Origin: VAZQ01 sp963702695
GTDB taxonomy: Bacteria > Pseudomonadota > Alphaproteobacteria > Rhizobiales > Xanthobacteraceae
Direction of reading: 5' to 3'
Assembly: GCA_963702695.1 (NCBI GenBank)
Contig: CAVPDS010000010.1
Location: forward strand, 186,001-250,000
Length of the DNA: 64,000 nt
The first letter of the stretch is position 1, and the number at the start of each line of letters is the position of its first letter. Below the pieces are notes generated by a model. It ran no database searches, was not told where the DNA came from, and was given only the letters and a program-made list of their open reading frames with translations. Shown piece by piece: positions 62,435 to 64,000 of the stretch. A program made the translations under genes and the position numbers.

Positions 62435-62829
62435 GCGGCGACTGGCCGGCATTCCATCGCTCCCGATGCGCGCATCCGGCGCGTCCGCAATCCGCTTCGC
62501 GCACGCGGAGCGTGCTGCGCTCCTTAGAGCGAATTCCGCTCGTCGGCGCGGAGGCGGGGACCCAGGGGCCACACAATAAGCGCCCGTGCTTGGGCAAAGG
62601 CTTGACCCCCGCATCCGCGGGGGTGAGCGGAGTTGAGGAATCTCCAATTCTAACTGACCGGAACTCGCTCTAGACTAGGAAGTAATATAATTGCGGTGAA
62701 CCGCGCCGGCGACCGTAGCCCGCATGAGCGCAGCGACATGCGGGTTGTCAAAACAGGCTCAGACTTCAAAACAGGCTCAGCCCCGGATATCGCTTCGCTC
62801 ATCCGGGCTACAGCCGATCCGGGCTACTT
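62043..62829 (+). repeat. 787-bp direct repeat, copy B
   Basis: Second copy of 59581-60367. The left junction is abrupt: AACTACGATCTCT precedes TCGGCGGACAGGTG. The right end diverges after GGGCTACTTGCT. Between the copies lie 1675 bases of unique, lower-GC DNA with the STAS-HATPase gene. Recombination between the copies would release a 2462-bp circle. Confidence 0.93.
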
Positions 62830-62925
62830 GCTGCTGATTGCGTTGTCGCGGTTGTCGAATGCGGACACGCCGAAGTTGATGAAGCCGTGTGTGGAAGACG
62901 GAATCAAGCTGGCGGGGGGCAGGGA

Positions 62926-63627
62926 CTAGTTCTGGAGAATTTTTGATCCCTTCAGTGTGAGATGGCCCGAAGCTTTGAGAGCAATGTCACCGCTCGCGGT
63001 GCCAACGATCGACCTGCCTTTGACGGCAATCGTACCGTCCTTCTTGCAAAGCAAGGAGGCGTCTCCGGCGGTTATGGCAACTGTATCCGCGGCCACCGAG
63101 AGGGCCTTTGCCTTCATATTGCAGTTCTTTGCAACCGTCAGATCACAATCGGACGCGACCGTGGCGGAAAAGTTCTTTTGAGTCGCAACCGACATGTTGC
63201 CGCGCGCCTGGATTGTCGCCGTGCCGTTGGCGGTCAGCGACATGTTGTTGGTCGAGACCAATATCTGGCTTCCGGCGGCAAGGTTCATCGAAGCCCCGAC
63301 GGCAAGCGCGTAGGAGGTGCCGATGCTGGTGCTGAGGCTGCCGCCTACGGTCATCGAGAAGGCGCCGCCGAACGTGAATGCCGACGCGCTTGCGGCGGTG
63401 ATGCTCAAGCTGTTGCCGGTCCGCACTTCGAGCGCGCCTCCGGCGACGATGGCCAAACTGCTGCCGGTCTGCACGCTGAGCGCGTTTCCCGCTGAGAGCA
63501 CGATGCTGCCCGGCGCCTGGATCACAACATTGCTGCCGTTGCTGCTGATGATCCGTTCCAAAGCATCGATTCGGGCGCTCAGCGTGGCAATCGTCCTTTG
63601 AAGTGCCGCAGTGTCTGCCTCTGCCAT
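62926..63627 (-). CDS. VgrG-tip-like (DUF2345-type) repetitive beta-helix protein
   Basis: 233 residues. The N-terminal coiled coil LQRTIATLSARIDALERIIS is followed by about 190 residues of short alternating repeats rich in Ser, Ala, Gly, Thr and Val (SIVLSAGNALSVQTGSSLAI). It ends GDIALKASGHLTLKGSKILQ, the closing pattern of VgrG DUF2345 beta-prisms. It has no gp27/gp5 domains, so it is a free tip-like or carrier protein, perhaps linked to a contractile system elsewhere. AAGGGG precedes the ATG at 63627. Confidence 0.7.
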   Translation of the reverse strand: MAEADTAALQRTIATLSARIDALERIISSNGSNVVIQAPGSIVLSAGNALSVQTGSSLAIVAGGALEVRTGNSLSITAASASAFTFGGAFSMTVGGSLSTSIGTSYALAVGASMNLAAGSQILVSTNNMSLTANGTATIQARGNMSVATQKNFSATVASDCDLTVAKNCNMKAKALSVAADTVAITAGDASLLCKKDGTIAVKGRSIVGTASGDIALKASGHLTLKGSKILQN

Positions 63628-63650
63628 TGGTCGTTCCCCTTGCAGTCAGC

Positions 63651-63740
63651 GTAGGGTGGGCAAAGCAAGGCGTGCCCACCATTTCCGTGGTCATCCGCGA
63701 TACGTATGGGTACGGCGCTTTCGCGCCTTGCCCACCCTAC
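63651..63740. repeat. Inverted repeat GTAGGGTGGGC...GCCCACCCTAC
   Basis: Same element type as 58746-58837. The outer arms GTAGGGTGGGCAAAGCAAGG and CGCGCCTTGCCCACCCTAC pair almost completely. It lies between the VgrG-like gene and the end of the histone-deacetylase-like gene and may act as a transcription boundary. Confidence 0.78.
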
Positions 63741-63750
63741 ATTCTCCGGC

Positions 63751-64000
63751 TCACCCCTGCATCAGCGCAGTGACATGCGCCGCCGCCGAGCCTGCAAGCC
63801 CATCGAGGTCGTAGCCGCCTTCGAGCAGCGAGACGACGCGGCTGTTGGCGACCGAGCCGGCGATCTCCATCAGCTTGAGCGTCACCCAGCGGAAATCCTC
63901 CTCCACGAGCTGGAGGTTGGCGAGCGGGTCGCGCTTGTGGGCGTCGAAGCCGGCGGAGATCACCACCAGGTCGGGATGGAAGTCGCGCAGCCGCGGGAGG
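63751..64000 (-). CDS. Histone deacetylase family protein (partial, C-terminal 83 residues)
   Basis: The frame is open from the right window edge to the stop at 63751. It reads PDLVVISAGFDAHKRDPLAN, LQLVEEDFRWVTLKLMEIA and VVSLLEGGYDLDGLAGSAAA. The SAGFDAHxxDPL motif contains the zinc-ligand Asp, and LEGGYD the catalytic Tyr, of the acetoin-utilisation/HDAC superfamily. These enzymes deacetylate small molecules or proteins. The N-terminus is outside the window. Confidence 0.92.
   Translation of the reverse strand, partial: LPRLRDFHPDLVVISAGFDAHKRDPLANLQLVEEDFRWVTLKLMEIAGSVANSRVVSLLEGGYDLDGLAGSAAAHVTALMQG

Overview
The window is high-GC (roughly 63-66% by eye) alphaproteobacterial chromosome, most likely Hyphomicrobiales near Bradyrhizobium, Rhodoplanes or Pseudolabrys. 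The grounds are the gene content (ten Bug/TctC-type periplasmic receptors, AtzE/AtzG, an extracytoplasmic collagen-like lipoprotein, DUF3297) and the interspersed GTAGCCCGCATGAGCG-type palindromic repeats. Identification is by protein recognition only; no search was run.

Layout. 1-396: N-terminal part of a Tat-exported gluconate dehydrogenase subunit 3-like protein. 608-7417 (-): a probable catabolic operon of MmgE/PrpD, an NDP-forming acyl-CoA synthetase, an acyl-CoA dehydrogenase and two Bug receptors. 7579-12736 (+, divergent): Bug receptor, two amidohydrolases, a Rieske ferredoxin, a VOC protein and another Bug receptor, several with ATGA overlaps. 12984-17279: 4-alpha-glucanotransferase and an ABC exporter pair. 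17546-27516 (-): a tightly spaced run of nine genes (AtzE, AtzG, LLM flavin oxidoreductase, old-yellow-enzyme fusion, SDR, HpaB-type monooxygenase, NMT1-type binding protein, UbiD-type decarboxylase, cupin), which looks like an operon for an aromatic or N-containing organic acid. 27517-29837: a decayed patch with remnants of an ABC_sub_bind gene and an IS256-type transposase, and a frameshifted alpha/beta hydrolase. 30059-31486: DUF1254/DUF1214 protein.

32247-40418 is the most unusual part. It holds an RtcB RNA ligase gene embedded in a dispersed, co-oriented (minus strand) set of 15 cloverleaf tRNA genes plus one tRNA remnant and one tRNA-like hairpin. I found them by folding the sequence by eye. 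Nearly all encode CCA, 14 of 15 have G or C at anticodon position 34, seven have C33 in place of the near-universal U33, two have a class II body with Asn or Lys anticodons, one has a class I body with a Leu anticodon, and one lacks both the D-loop GG and the T-loop TTCRA. A tRNA reserve or decoy system maintained by RtcB is my inference.

41174-56633 holds two divergent operons: SDR, Bug, two bicupins, HyuB and HyuA on the minus strand, and UbiD, Bug and two bicupins on the plus strand. The four bicupin paralogues share a C-terminal DQDPRIH signature. 56634-63740 is repeat-rich (palindromic repeats, three of them in tandem). It contains a 787-bp direct repeat that flanks a lower-GC 1.7-kb cassette encoding a STAS-HATPase-DUF4325 protein. 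A VgrG-tip-like beta-helix protein and the C-terminus of a histone-deacetylase-family protein close the window.
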